From NCBI RefSeq assembly GCF_001591365.1, contig NZ_BCUT01000007.1, forward strand, positions 655,172 to 719,171: a stretch of 64,000 nucleotides of DNA. The letters are read 5' to 3'. Each line of letters begins with the position of its first letter. Positions within the stretch are counted from its first letter, which is position 1. This document shows positions 49,944 to 60,661 of the stretch, one piece after another. Below the pieces are notes generated by a model, which was given only the letters and a program-made list of their open reading frames with translations, was not told the DNA's origin and ran no database searches. The DNA comes from Variovorax paradoxus NBRC 15149 (GTDB lineage: Bacteria > Pseudomonadota > Gammaproteobacteria > Burkholderiales > Burkholderiaceae_C). The translations under genes and the position numbers were made by a program.

Positions 49944-50681
49944 CTAGCGCCAGCTCTGGGCGAACTCGCCGATCACGCGTTCCAGGTGCGCCCGCATGGC
50001 CAGCCGCGCGGCCTCGGCATCGCCCGAGACGATCGCGGCAAAGATGCGCTGGTGGTCGTCCTGCGACTGGAGGCGAAGTGCGGGCGAATGGAAGTGCTGC
50101 TCGATCTGCGTCCAGATCGGGCCCTTGGCCTGGTCCCAGAGATTCGTCACCGTCTGCAGCAGCACGCTGTTGCCGGTGGATTCGGCAATGTGCAGGTGGT
50201 ACATGCGGTCGGCCGCCTCGTTGGCTTCCTTGTCGTGCATCTGCTCGCGCATGGTGGCGAGCGCGCCGAACATCTTGTCGAGGTCGGCGTCCTTGCGCGT
50301 GGTGGCCGCCAGCGAGGCGATCTCGGACTCGATCAGGCAGCGCGCGCGCAGCAGTTCGAAGGGGCCGGCACCGGTTTCCTGCACCACCGGCAGCCGCGTG
50401 GGCGCGTCCTGCGGCTGGCAGATGTAGATGCCCGAGCCGCCGCGCACCTCGACCACGCCCTGCAGTTCCAGCGCAATGATGGCCTCGCGCACCGAGGTGC
50501 GGCTGACGTCGAAGCGCTCGGCCAGCGCCCGTTCGGAGGGCAGCCGCTGGCCAACCAGAAACTCACCCTGTTTGACCAATTCATGGATATTGGCAGCCAA
50601 GCGCTGATACGGCTTCTCCATTGGAGGTTGGCCGATCTTCGACATCGCTTCAGAGGAGGGGTGAATGAGCTTGAGGGCCAT
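49944..50681 (-). CDS. GntR family regulator, FadR/UxuR type
   Basis: A 245-residue GntR regulator with an FCD effector domain, similar in plan to UxuR/ExuR. The winged HTH spans about residues 25-90 (LPSERALAERFDVSRTSVREAIIALELQGVV). The FCD domain (about 108-240) has the metal-binding residues in MYHLHIAESTGN, QSQDDHQRIFAAI and MRAHLERVIG. It is the first gene of the sugar-acid operon on this strand, 68 bp before the first binding-protein gene. Upstream sites of the form TGGT(N)nACCA match the UxuR operator style, so autoregulation and repression of the operon are likely, relieved by fructuronate or mannonate. Confidence 0.92.
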   Translation of the reverse strand: MALKLIHPSSEAMSKIGQPPMEKPYQRLAANIHELVKQGEFLVGQRLPSERALAERFDVSRTSVREAIIALELQGVVEVRGGSGIYICQPQDAPTRLPVVQETGAGPFELLRARCLIESEIASLAATTRKDADLDKMFGALATMREQMHDKEANEAADRMYHLHIAESTGNSVLLQTVTNLWDQAKGPIWTQIEQHFHSPALRLQSQDDHQRIFAAIVSGDAEAARLAMRAHLERVIGEFAQSWR

Positions 50682-50692
50682 GGCGGATCAAA

Positions 50693-50748
50693 GTGGTTAG
50701 ACCACATTTTGCGTGGCATACCAATTCCGCCCATAGTGGTTTACCACT
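50693..50748. promoter_or_regulatory. three TGGT/ACCA palindromes upstream of the uxuR-like gene
   Basis: The sites are GTGGT-TAG-ACCAC (50693-50705), TGGCATACCAATT (50714-50726, one mismatch from the UxuR-type ATTGGTATACCA on the minus strand), and AGTGGT-TT-ACCACT (50735-50748). They occupy the 60 bp before the GntR start. A weak -35 TTGGTA and -10 TCTAAC on the minus strand fall inside the second and first sites. FadR-subfamily repressors of uronate catabolism bind TGGTNNACCA-like sequences, so these are probable operators. Confidence 0.7.
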
Positions 50749-50867
50749 AGCAATGGCGTTTGCGCGGGCGCCGCGGCGCCTGGGGCGGCCGCACCCTATG
50801 GCAAACTTCCGCGCTTTATCCGCAAGGCGTCCGAACGGCGTCGCCAGTTCCAGGGATCCCCTCCGAC

Positions 50868-53243
<2,376 letters not shown>

Positions 53244-53604
53244 TATTCATTGAGAGCGTCATCTCGTAGCGAACGGGGCGATCAAGTTGCCGAGCAAGTC
53301 AGAAACCGGGCCGAGGGAGTGAGTGCAATGAGCCGCCAGCCAGTCCCAATCACGAAGGTGCGCGTCATCGATCGTCCGAATGCCTGTCCGAGCGGGCAAT
53401 CGAAAGAAGGCGCTCAACCCGAAGGCGAAGAGGCCACTGCGGCCACTCCCTCGATCAAGGAGTTGCTGCTTTTCGCGCCTGCGCGTAGCGAGCTCCTCGT
53501 TCTGCGGAGAGGTGAAGCACGCAGGCGGGGTGTTGCGCCGGATCAATGAGAGAAGTCCGGATGCCTTCTTTGCACATGGATGTCATTTCCGAGCAAAGGG
53601 TGGC
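53244..53604. other. 361-bp gap without a convincing gene
   Basis: Between tex and the patatin-like gene both strands stay open over about 290 bp (53250-53549 plus, 53259-53546 minus), but neither translation resembles a known protein or has a good ribosome binding site. Codon usage is less G/C-biased at third positions than in neighbouring genes. There is no similarity to the dispersed inverted-arm element of this window and no long palindrome. It might be a different intergenic repeat or a decayed gene. Confidence 0.4.
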
Positions 53605-54681
53605 ATGAAAGCCCTGCGCATCTACGCCGGCCCCGCCGCCCGCAAGCACATCGAACAGCACGGCCTGCGTCCGCAGGACGTGCGCACGATTCCCGGCGCG
53701 GCGGGCGGCCCCAAGGGCCTGATCCTTGGGCCGCTCGACCGCTTCATCTTCGGGCGCTGGCTCGCGCAGTCGAGCCAGCCGGTGCACCTGGTGGGCGCGT
53801 CGATCGGCGCATGGCGGCTGGCCACGGCCTGCCTCGCGGATCCGCAGAAAGCCTTTGCGCGTTTCGAGCACGACTACGTGCGCCAGCAGTTCGATGTACC
53901 GCCGGGGCAGAAGCGCCTGAGCCCGCAGCAGCTCAGCGAGCGCTTTGCCGACAGCCTGGCCGACTTCTATGGCGGGCGCATCGGCGAGGTGCTGCACCAC
54001 TCGCGCTACAAGCTCCACGTGGTGACTTCGCGCGGCCGCCACATCCTCGGGCGCGAGGGCAGGGCACGCACGCCGGTCGGCTACCTGGGCGCCTTTGCCA
54101 CCAACAGCCTGCATCGCAAGGGGCTGGGCGCATGGCTCGAACGCTGCGTGTTTTCCACGCCCGGCGCGGCCTTGCCTTTCGGCACGAAAGATTTCCGCAC
54201 GCGCCAGCACGCGCTCAGCGAAGAGAACTTCAACCTGGTGCTGCAAGCCTCGTGCTCCATTCCGTTTCTCCTGGCCGCGGTGCACGACATTCCCGGTGCA
54301 CCGCGCGGTGCGTACTGGGACGGCGGCATCACCGACTACCACCTGCACCTGGACTACCAGCCGGCCGACGAAGGCATCGTGCTGTACCCGCATTTCCAGC
54401 GCGCGGTGGTGCCGGGCTGGCTCGACAAGGGCCTGCGCTGGCGCCACCGGTCCACCAGCTTCCTGGACCGCATGGTGGTGCTCGCGCCCGATGCCGGCTG
54501 GGTGCGCTCGCTGCCCAACGGCAAGCTGCCCGACCGCAAGGACTTCATCCACTTTGCGAACGACGCGCAGGCGCGCATCAGCGCATGGAGCCGTGCCACG
54601 CGCGAGGCCGAGCGGCTGTCGGACGAGTTCGAAGCCTGGCTCGCAACCGGCGGTCGCACGCGCGACATCCTGCCGCTCTGA
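53605..54681 (+). CDS. patatin-like phospholipase family protein
   Basis: A 358-residue patatin-like hydrolase that uses a Ser-Asp dyad to cleave acyl chains from lipids. The glycine-rich oxyanion segment is PGAAGGPKG at residues 30-38. The nucleophile Ser66 is in GASIG (64-68), and the dyad Asp239 is in DGG (239-241), so the catalytic set is complete. There is no signal peptide, so it is cytoplasmic or exported by a non-Sec route. The gene lies between tex and a Bug binding protein gene, 1.1 kb from a T6SS tip cluster. Patatin domains do occur in T6SS effectors, but this gene is on the opposite strand and apart from that cluster. Confidence 0.9.
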   Translation: MKALRIYAGPAARKHIEQHGLRPQDVRTIPGAAGGPKGLILGPLDRFIFGRWLAQSSQPVHLVGASIGAWRLATACLADPQKAFARFEHDYVRQQFDVPPGQKRLSPQQLSERFADSLADFYGGRIGEVLHHSRYKLHVVTSRGRHILGREGRARTPVGYLGAFATNSLHRKGLGAWLERCVFSTPGAALPFGTKDFRTRQHALSEENFNLVLQASCSIPFLLAAVHDIPGAPRGAYWDGGITDYHLHLDYQPADEGIVLYPHFQRAVVPGWLDKGLRWRHRSTSFLDRMVVLAPDAGWVRSLPNGKLPDRKDFIHFANDAQARISAWSRATREAERLSDEFEAWLATGGRTRDILPL

Positions 54682-54772
54682 ACAGGCCCCGCCGGGGCAA
54701 ACCCTGAGGGGTCGGCGGCGCAGCGGCTTCGAGAATGGCCGGATCATTCTTGTCCAGAGAAAGCCGCCATCC

Positions 54773-55756
54773 ATGCCGCAGGCCCGCATTTCACGCCGCC
54801 GATTCACCCTTGCCGCCGCTGCCGCTGCGACTGTTCCGATGCCCGTGCTGGCACAGAGCGCGTGGCCGAACAAGCCGATCCGCATCATCGTGCCCTACAC
54901 GCCGGGCGGGTTCACGGACCAGATGGCGCGGCTGGTGCAGGTGGGCCTGCAGGCGCGGCTCGGCCAGCCGGTGCTGGTCGACAACAAGCCCGGTGCCAAC
55001 AGCCTCATCGGCGTCGATGCCATTGCCAAGGCACCGCCCGACGGCAGCACCTTCGGCGTCGTGATCGCGGCCTATGCGGCCAACACCACGCTGTATCCCA
55101 AGCTGCCCTACGACCCGCAAAAGGACCTGGCGGGCGTCTCGCTGATGGGCATCTCGCCGCTGCTGGCCGCGGTCAACATCAATGCACCGTTCAAGACCGC
55201 GCGCGAACTCATCGACTACGCACGCGCCAATCCCGGCAAGGTGAGCTTCGGCTCGTCGGGCAATGGCTCGGCCGCGCACCTGACGACCGAGCTGTGGAAG
55301 TCGCTCACGCAGACCTACATGATCCACATTCCGTACCGCGGCGCAGTGCCTGCGCTCACGGACCTGATGGGCGGCCAGATCCAGCTGTTCTTCGATGCAC
55401 CCACGGGCCTCATCAACCAAGCCAAGGCGGGCAAGGTGCGGCTCATCGGCGTGGCGGGCGACAAGCGCCTGGCCGCTGCGCCCGATGTGCCGACCTTCAT
55501 CGAGCAGGGCTTCGCGGGCTTCACCGGCAGCACCTGGGCCGGCATGCTGGCGCCGGCCGGCACGCCGCGCGACATCGTCAAGCGCATGTCGGACGAGCTC
55601 GCGCGCATCATCAAAAACGAAGAGACGCGCGCCAAGCTGGACGCCATGGGCACCATTCCGGCCGGCAGCACGCCCGAGGAGTTCGATGCCTTCATCAAGG
55701 CCGAAACGGCCAAGTGGGGCAAGGTCATCCGCACCGCGGGCGTGAAGGCGGAATAA
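54773..55756 (+). CDS. Bug/TctC-type tripartite tricarboxylate transporter substrate-binding protein (orphan)
   Basis: A 327-residue Bug protein. The N-terminus contains ISRRRFTLAAAAAA, a twin-arginine signal close to the SRRxF consensus, with cleavage near VLAQ (residue 27). The ligand loop PIRIIVPYTPGGFTDQMARL and the second-domain segment KVSFGSSGNGSAAHL are typical of the family. No permease genes accompany it, as with most Bug proteins. The gene is convergent with the T6SS cluster, its stop only 8 bp from the DUF4150 gene end. The ligand is unknown. Confidence 0.93.
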   Translation: MPQARISRRRFTLAAAAAATVPMPVLAQSAWPNKPIRIIVPYTPGGFTDQMARLVQVGLQARLGQPVLVDNKPGANSLIGVDAIAKAPPDGSTFGVVIAAYAANTTLYPKLPYDPQKDLAGVSLMGISPLLAAVNINAPFKTARELIDYARANPGKVSFGSSGNGSAAHLTTELWKSLTQTYMIHIPYRGAVPALTDLMGGQIQLFFDAPTGLINQAKAGKVRLIGVAGDKRLAAAPDVPTFIEQGFAGFTGSTWAGMLAPAGTPRDIVKRMSDELARIIKNEETRAKLDAMGTIPAGSTPEEFDAFIKAETAKWGKVIRTAGVKAE

Positions 55757-55764
55757 GAAAAGCC

Positions 55765-56151
55765 TCAGGCCGCCAGCACCAGCACCTTGAACTGGCTCGG
55801 CACGATGCGCATGCCCACGATGTTGCAGCGGTTCTGCACCGACAGGCTGGTCATGCGCGTGCAGGGCGTGCCCTTGAGCAGCACGGTGAACGCGCCGGTG
55901 ATGTGGCGCGAAGGGCCCATCACGGTCTGCGACACCACGCCCATCAGCACGCCCGCGTTGTCGCCGTTGGTGATGGGCGTGGTGGTGGCAAGGTTGTGCG
56001 CCGGCGTGCCGCCGTAGAGGATGTTCCAGGCATTGGGAATGGCCGTGGGCCCGAGCGCGAAGTTCGGGTAAGGGATGGGCAGCGCCGGCGGCGTCTTGCA
56101 GACGTCGGGAAATGCGAGGTCCATGCCCATCATCTGTGCGTTGGCAAACAT
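55765..56151 (-). CDS. DUF4150 PAAR-like protein (T6SS spike tip)
   Basis: A 128-residue PAAR-like protein of the DUF4150 family, predicted to fold into the metal-tipped cone that caps the VgrG spike. The family features are FPDVCKTP at residues 14-21, PIPYPNFALG, and the later GPSRHITGAFTVLLKGTPCTRMTSLS, with Cys and His as candidate metal ligands. The protein ends soon after the PAAR-like fold, so unlike many DUF4150 proteins it carries no toxin domain. It is the last gene of the six-gene T6SS operon, 17 bp after DUF3540, and there is no effector gene after it. Confidence 0.88.
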   Translation of the reverse strand: MFANAQMMGMDLAFPDVCKTPPALPIPYPNFALGPTAIPNAWNILYGGTPAHNLATTTPITNGDNAGVLMGVVSQTVMGPSRHITGAFTVLLKGTPCTRMTSLSVQNRCNIVGMRIVPSQFKVLVLAA

Positions 56152-56168
56152 GCGTAAGGCTCCTTCAA

Positions 56169-56903
56169 TCAACCCATGTGGATCTGCTCGGCGTCGACCT
56201 TGACCAGCCCCTTGCTGGTCAGCAGCGTGTTCTTCGAATGCAGGCGCAAGGTCTGTTCGGCCTGGATGTCGATCTGGCCGGCACGCACCTGTTCCATCTC
56301 CTCGGTCAGGCGGAAGCTCGAGCGGGTGAGCAGGTTGAGGCGATCCAGCACCACCTCGCAGGTGCGCCCGACGAAGCGCGACACCAGTACGCTGAAGCGG
56401 ATGCGGGCGCCCTGGTAGTCCATCTCCCCGATCTCGCAATGGGCCCGCCGGGCCTGCGCGCGCCACTCGGGCGACTGCATGGCGATCGAGGTGTCCGACT
56501 CCAGCGCCATCGGGCCGGCGCTGCGCGCGCGGATGCCACCCGAGCGCGACACCAGCGTCAGGTCGCCGTCCACGGCCAGCGTTGCCTGCCGCGGATCGGC
56601 CTGGACGACCACCGCGATGACGTAGCTGTCGCCCTGGCGGGTCGAGGTGATCAGCACCGTATCGCCCGGCGCAGGCAGCAGCAGGCAGCTGGCGACGCGC
56701 CGGCAGCGCAGCGATCCCTGGCCGTCGTCGAGGTCGACCTCGAACCAGGGATCGCCATCGCTGGCGATCACCGTGGCGGTCCGCGTGCCGGAGTCCGCGC
56801 GGGCCGCATGCGAAGGGCGCTGCATGAGCGGATCCAGCACACCTTGCGTTGCATGGCGTGCAGTGGCGATCGTGTCGCCGGCGGTGGTCCGGGTGGAGGT
56901 CAT
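56169..56903 (-). CDS. DUF3540 domain-containing T6SS accessory protein
   Basis: A 244-residue DUF3540 protein. The first third contains a VgrG gp5-like OB strand pattern (EVDLDDGQGSLRCRRVASCL). The second half is a run of short beta strands with VDGDLTLVSRSGGIRARS, then LRLHSKNTLLTSKGLVKVDAEQIHMG at the C-terminus, resembling the VgrG beta-helix. DUF3540 genes accompany DUF4150 and DUF2169 genes in T6SS effector-loading clusters; the exact role is not established. The start overlaps the upstream pentapeptide gene stop by 4 bp. Confidence 0.85.
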   Translation of the reverse strand: MTSTRTTAGDTIATARHATQGVLDPLMQRPSHAARADSGTRTATVIASDGDPWFEVDLDDGQGSLRCRRVASCLLLPAPGDTVLITSTRQGDSYVIAVVVQADPRQATLAVDGDLTLVSRSGGIRARSAGPMALESDTSIAMQSPEWRAQARRAHCEIGEMDYQGARIRFSVLVSRFVGRTCEVVLDRLNLLTRSSFRLTEEMEQVRAGQIDIQAEQTLRLHSKNTLLTSKGLVKVDAEQIHMG

Positions 56904-58012
56904 GGGCTTTCTTTCTTGGGGCGGCGGCCATGGATGTCGCGGTCCAGGCGGGATGGGCGCTCGGGTTGCTGGAGCGCCACCCTCTCGGCTTCGTGCAGCG
57001 CAGGGTCCCGCTCCAGCGTACCCAGGCGGGTACTGAACCTGGCGCCGTCCAGGTCGGCGCGATGAAACACGGTGCGCAGGAAAGCGGCATCGCGGAAGTC
57101 GGCCTGGACCAGCGAGGCGTAGGAAAAATCGGCGTAGTCCAGGCGGCTGCCGGCGAATGCGGTCTGCCCGCAGTGCGCGCGATGGAAGACGCCTTGCTCG
57201 AGCTGCGCCTGCGAGAAGTCTGCGCCGTCGAGATGGGCGTCGACCCAGATGCTCTGCTGGAAGTGGCCGCGCCGCGCATCGACGCCGCGCAGGTCGGCCT
57301 CGGGAAACAGGCACTGCATGGCCTGCCCCCCTGCCAGCACCGCATTGCGCAGGTCGGCCCCCTTGAAGTTGCACTGCGTGAGGCGCGCATCGCCGAATCG
57401 GCACGCCGTCAGCACCGCGTCGATGAATTGGCAGAGGTGGAACTGCTGCCCGGAGAAGTCCTGCCCCGCAAGATCCGCCTCGCTGAAGATCGCGTTCGTG
57501 AAGCTGGCTCCGGCGTAGCGCGTGCCCGTCAGCGCTGCGCGAAAGAAGATGGTCGACGAGAAGGCCACCGCATGGAAGGACGCGCCGGTCAAGTCGCACT
57601 CGGAGAACACGGCCTTGTCGAGGCTGGCACGGTCCAGGCAGGCGTTGCGCAGCTCGCTTTGATGGAAGTTCGCCTGGTCCATGAAGGCCTCTTCCAGCCG
57701 AATGCCCCACAGCGTGCAGCCGCTGAACACCGAATGCGGCATGGAGGCCGCATCCAGCACCGCATCCTGCAGGCTGCACTCGTGGAAGGCGGTGCGCGTC
57801 AGTTCCGCCGCCGGCAACTGCGCCTGGTCGAAGCGGCATTTCTCGAAGAGGGATTCGCCCAGGCGCGCGGCATCGGCCTGAACGCCCCGGAAGCTGCATT
57901 CGCTGAACACGCCGCCGCGCAGGTCGATGCCCCTCATGTCCATGTGGCTGAAGTCCTTCTCGCGGATCGGCTCGCCGTTGCGGACCTGGGCTGCCAGCGT
58001 CTCGGCATTCAC
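56900..58012 (-). CDS. pentapeptide repeat protein of T6SS cluster
   Basis: A 370-residue protein made almost wholly of pentapeptide repeats A(D/N)LxX from about residue 18 to 345, such as ADLRG, ANFHQ, ADFSQ and AIFSE. They predict a right-handed square beta-helix. The last 30 residues are charged and outside the repeats. The start is a GTG that overlaps the stop of the DUF2169 gene (GTGA), so the two are translated together; no upstream ATG is available in frame without overlapping that gene further. Pentapeptide proteins of T6SS clusters are thought to be loading adaptors or structural parts, and a direct effector role has not been excluded. Confidence 0.85.
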   Translation of the reverse strand: MNAETLAAQVRNGEPIREKDFSHMDMRGIDLRGGVFSECSFRGVQADAARLGESLFEKCRFDQAQLPAAELTRTAFHECSLQDAVLDAASMPHSVFSGCTLWGIRLEEAFMDQANFHQSELRNACLDRASLDKAVFSECDLTGASFHAVAFSSTIFFRAALTGTRYAGASFTNAIFSEADLAGQDFSGQQFHLCQFIDAVLTACRFGDARLTQCNFKGADLRNAVLAGGQAMQCLFPEADLRGVDARRGHFQQSIWVDAHLDGADFSQAQLEQGVFHRAHCGQTAFAGSRLDYADFSYASLVQADFRDAAFLRTVFHRADLDGARFSTRLGTLERDPALHEAERVALQQPERPSRLDRDIHGRRPKKESP

Positions 58013-60654
58013 GCGCCGCCCGCCTCGGGGCGCCGGGGCAGTGTCTTTATCTGGTCGATGTGGGCACCCAGGGTGATCGTGCCGGGGGTGATGAGGATCT
58101 GGGAGACATCGGCACGGAACAGGTTGGCTTCGCCCAGGTCGGCATCGACCAGGCAGGCCTTCTGAAGGTTGGCATTCATGAGATTGGCGAGCCGCAGGGA
58201 GGCACGCGTGAAATCGGCGCGGATGAAGAGGCTGTCGGGCGCCGCCGCCGCGCGCAGGTCCGCGCCCTTGAGCGACGCGGAGGAGAAATCGCAGGTATCG
58301 AGCGTAGCCCGCCTGAAGTTCGCGCCATCGAGAGGCAGCTCGCGCAGGGTGCAATGCACCAGCGTGGCATCCTCGAAGTCGGCTTCGCGAAGATCCGTGG
58401 TGCCGACGAAGCTGGTGGTCTTGAGCAGGGCATGCCGAAACCGGATGCCCTTGTGCAGCGGCGTGTGGGCCCAGCTGCAGGCTTCGACGGTGGCGCCGGA
58501 AAAATCCACCGACTCGAATTCGGCCTGCACGAACAGCACCTTTTCCAGGCGTGCCTCGCCGAAGTCGCAGCGCGCCAGCCGGCAGTGTTCGGCCATGCTC
58601 ACGTAGCGGAGGTCGGCGCGCCGCAGGCTGCAATCCGCGAGTTCGATCCCCTGCAGCAACAGATGGCTCCACCTCGCTTCGTCGAGACAGCAGCCGTCGA
58701 GGCGCAGCTTTTCCATCTGCGTGCGCTCGAAGCGGGCCTGCGCGAAGTTGGTGTTTTCGCAGCGGGCGAGGCTGAGGTTGGCACGCTCCAGGTTGCAGCC
58801 CGTCAACGAGGCCTGGCGCAGGTCGGCGCGCACCAGCACCGATTGGCTCAGGTCGGCACCATCCAGGCAGGTGCCCTGGAGGCTAGCGCCTTCGAGCAAG
58901 GTCTGGTGCATGCGGGCGCCCCGCAGATCGAGGCCCGACAGGTCACAGCCCGTCAGATCCATGGCGGACAGATCGCGGTCCGCGGCCATGGCGGCGAGCA
59001 CGCGTTCGCGCGTCTGCGCATTCTGTTCGGCAGCCATCGGATCGGCAGCGGCCTGGTGGTGGGCCGCCATGCGGTACAGCGCCAGCATGTCCTGCCGGCC
59101 CCGCTGCCCCATGGCCTGCAGCTCGGCGTGCTCGGCGGCGCTCATGGCCGGGGCGCCCGTGGCCGCGGCGATGCCGGCCAGGCCCTCGACGATCGTCTCG
59201 GCCTCGAATTTCGGCGGGCCCTTGAGCTGCGCGTTCCGGCTTTCCTCGGTGATCCGGCTGCTGTCGAAGCCCGCCTTGCGCGATTCGGATGCGTTGTCCC
59301 GGGCCGCCTTCGCGACCTCCTGCCTGGCTTCCTCCAGCTTGCGTTCCTGTTCGCGCTGGTAGGCGCGTGTCTTGTCGATGAACTCGGGCAGTTCGGCCAG
59401 CGTGGGCATCTTGTCGAAAGGCTTCGGCAGGGGCCGTTCCCGGAAATGGCGCGCCTTATGGCCGGCCTCCAGGCCGCGCGCCGTCAGTTCGGCGCGCAGG
59501 CGCTCGCCCTTGTCCTTGATGTTCCTTGCCAGGATCGATTCGCGCGCGTCGATCTGGTCCAGCCAGGGGCCGATGGCCGAGGCCGGCAGCAGTTCCTCGT
59601 CGAGGAGCGCATGGATCGCGCCTTTCTCCAGGTTGCAGCGATTCTCGAAGACCTTCTCGTAGTGGGAGAGGGGGCGCTGCGGACTGTCTGCCGCCTCCAT
59701 CGCCGGCATGACATGCGTGATATCCGCGGCGTCGTCCTCTACGATGAGCGTCTCGCCGTGAAAGATCAGCATGACCTGCGCCATGTGCGGGAAGAACCAG
59801 GCGGTGGTCAGCCGCAGCGGCACCTCTTCCAGCGCAAGGGGTCGCGCAGACTTTCTCGCCACGAAGCCGCGTGCGCGCAGATCCGGAAGCCTTCCGCGCA
59901 ACACCGCATGCTCCGGGTGCATGTTCCAGATCTCGTAGGGCGCGGCAGCGGGAATGGAAAGTTCGTCGTTCCAGCGCTGTTCCGCAGCCGCGGCGTTGAA
60001 GAACTGCCAGTCCATGTCGCGCGCGAAGCCGGGGTAGAGCGTCTCGCGCCACTGGTCGCCGTAGTCTGTTCCCAGCAGCTTCAGGCGTTCGGGCAGGTCG
60101 ACGTCCATCGCACCCGGGCAGGCCGGGACCGGCCGCCGGTCGGGGCGGTCCATGCCATCGCCCGGGCGTTCGACGTTGGGAAGCCGCTGCACCAGCAGGC
60201 CATTGACCATCTCGGGTGCGTACCCGATGCCTGCGGGGTTGGCGGCAAAGCCGGGGCCACCGAACGCGTGTCGCCAGTCCAGGCGCATGGTGTCGAAAGC
60301 CTGCGGCTCGGTGGCGCGGCCATCCAGCCAGTAGCGGTCGCCCGAAACGAGGAACTGGCGTCGCAAGGTGCCGACGCGCAGGTCGACGGCGCAGCGTGTC
60401 TTGTCCTGCTGGTGGCAGGTGTAGGCCTGGCCGCTCACCAGGAATTCGGGCCGCAGCTTGGGAATGCCGAGATCGATCGCGGACTGGCTTCCCAGTTCGG
60501 CAGAGACGGTCTTCCAGAGCTCCGTCTCCGGCAGCAGCACGCCCCCTTCGCCGAGAGTGTGCATGCCGATCACGGTGAGTGCGAGACGCTGGCTTTGCGC
60601 GCGCAGGAAGGGTCGCGTAAGGACGCTCAGGCGCAGGGGTTTGATGGTTTTCAC
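58009..60654 (-). CDS. DUF2169 domain plus pentapeptide repeat fusion (T6SS adaptor)
   Basis: An 881-residue fusion. The DUF2169 domain covers about residues 20-300, with the signature WRHAFGGPGFAANPAG at 127-142. A charged linker with a likely coiled coil follows (about 428-455, TRAYQREQERKLEEARQEVA). Pentapeptide repeats run from about 561 to 860 (MDLTG, CDLSG, LDLRG, ADLSQ). DUF2169 proteins are chaperone-like adaptors that bring PAAR-type proteins or their effectors to VgrG. Fusion to a second large beta-helix, next to a separate pentapeptide protein, is a distinctive arrangement. The gene starts 7 bp after a small membrane protein gene. Confidence 0.88.
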   Translation of the reverse strand: MKTIKPLRLSVLTRPFLRAQSQRLALTVIGMHTLGEGGVLLPETELWKTVSAELGSQSAIDLGIPKLRPEFLVSGQAYTCHQQDKTRCAVDLRVGTLRRQFLVSGDRYWLDGRATEPQAFDTMRLDWRHAFGGPGFAANPAGIGYAPEMVNGLLVQRLPNVERPGDGMDRPDRRPVPACPGAMDVDLPERLKLLGTDYGDQWRETLYPGFARDMDWQFFNAAAAEQRWNDELSIPAAAPYEIWNMHPEHAVLRGRLPDLRARGFVARKSARPLALEEVPLRLTTAWFFPHMAQVMLIFHGETLIVEDDAADITHVMPAMEAADSPQRPLSHYEKVFENRCNLEKGAIHALLDEELLPASAIGPWLDQIDARESILARNIKDKGERLRAELTARGLEAGHKARHFRERPLPKPFDKMPTLAELPEFIDKTRAYQREQERKLEEARQEVAKAARDNASESRKAGFDSSRITEESRNAQLKGPPKFEAETIVEGLAGIAAATGAPAMSAAEHAELQAMGQRGRQDMLALYRMAAHHQAAADPMAAEQNAQTRERVLAAMAADRDLSAMDLTGCDLSGLDLRGARMHQTLLEGASLQGTCLDGADLSQSVLVRADLRQASLTGCNLERANLSLARCENTNFAQARFERTQMEKLRLDGCCLDEARWSHLLLQGIELADCSLRRADLRYVSMAEHCRLARCDFGEARLEKVLFVQAEFESVDFSGATVEACSWAHTPLHKGIRFRHALLKTTSFVGTTDLREADFEDATLVHCTLRELPLDGANFRRATLDTCDFSSASLKGADLRAAAAPDSLFIRADFTRASLRLANLMNANLQKACLVDADLGEANLFRADVSQILITPGTITLGAHIDQIKTLPRRPEAGGA

Positions 60655-60661
60655 GGCGGGA

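Noticed and set aside
53605..54681. Patatin-like protein as effector of the T6SS cluster
   Set aside because: It is on the opposite strand, separated by an unrelated Bug gene, and has no PAAR, MIX or other T6SS marker domain. It could not be supported.
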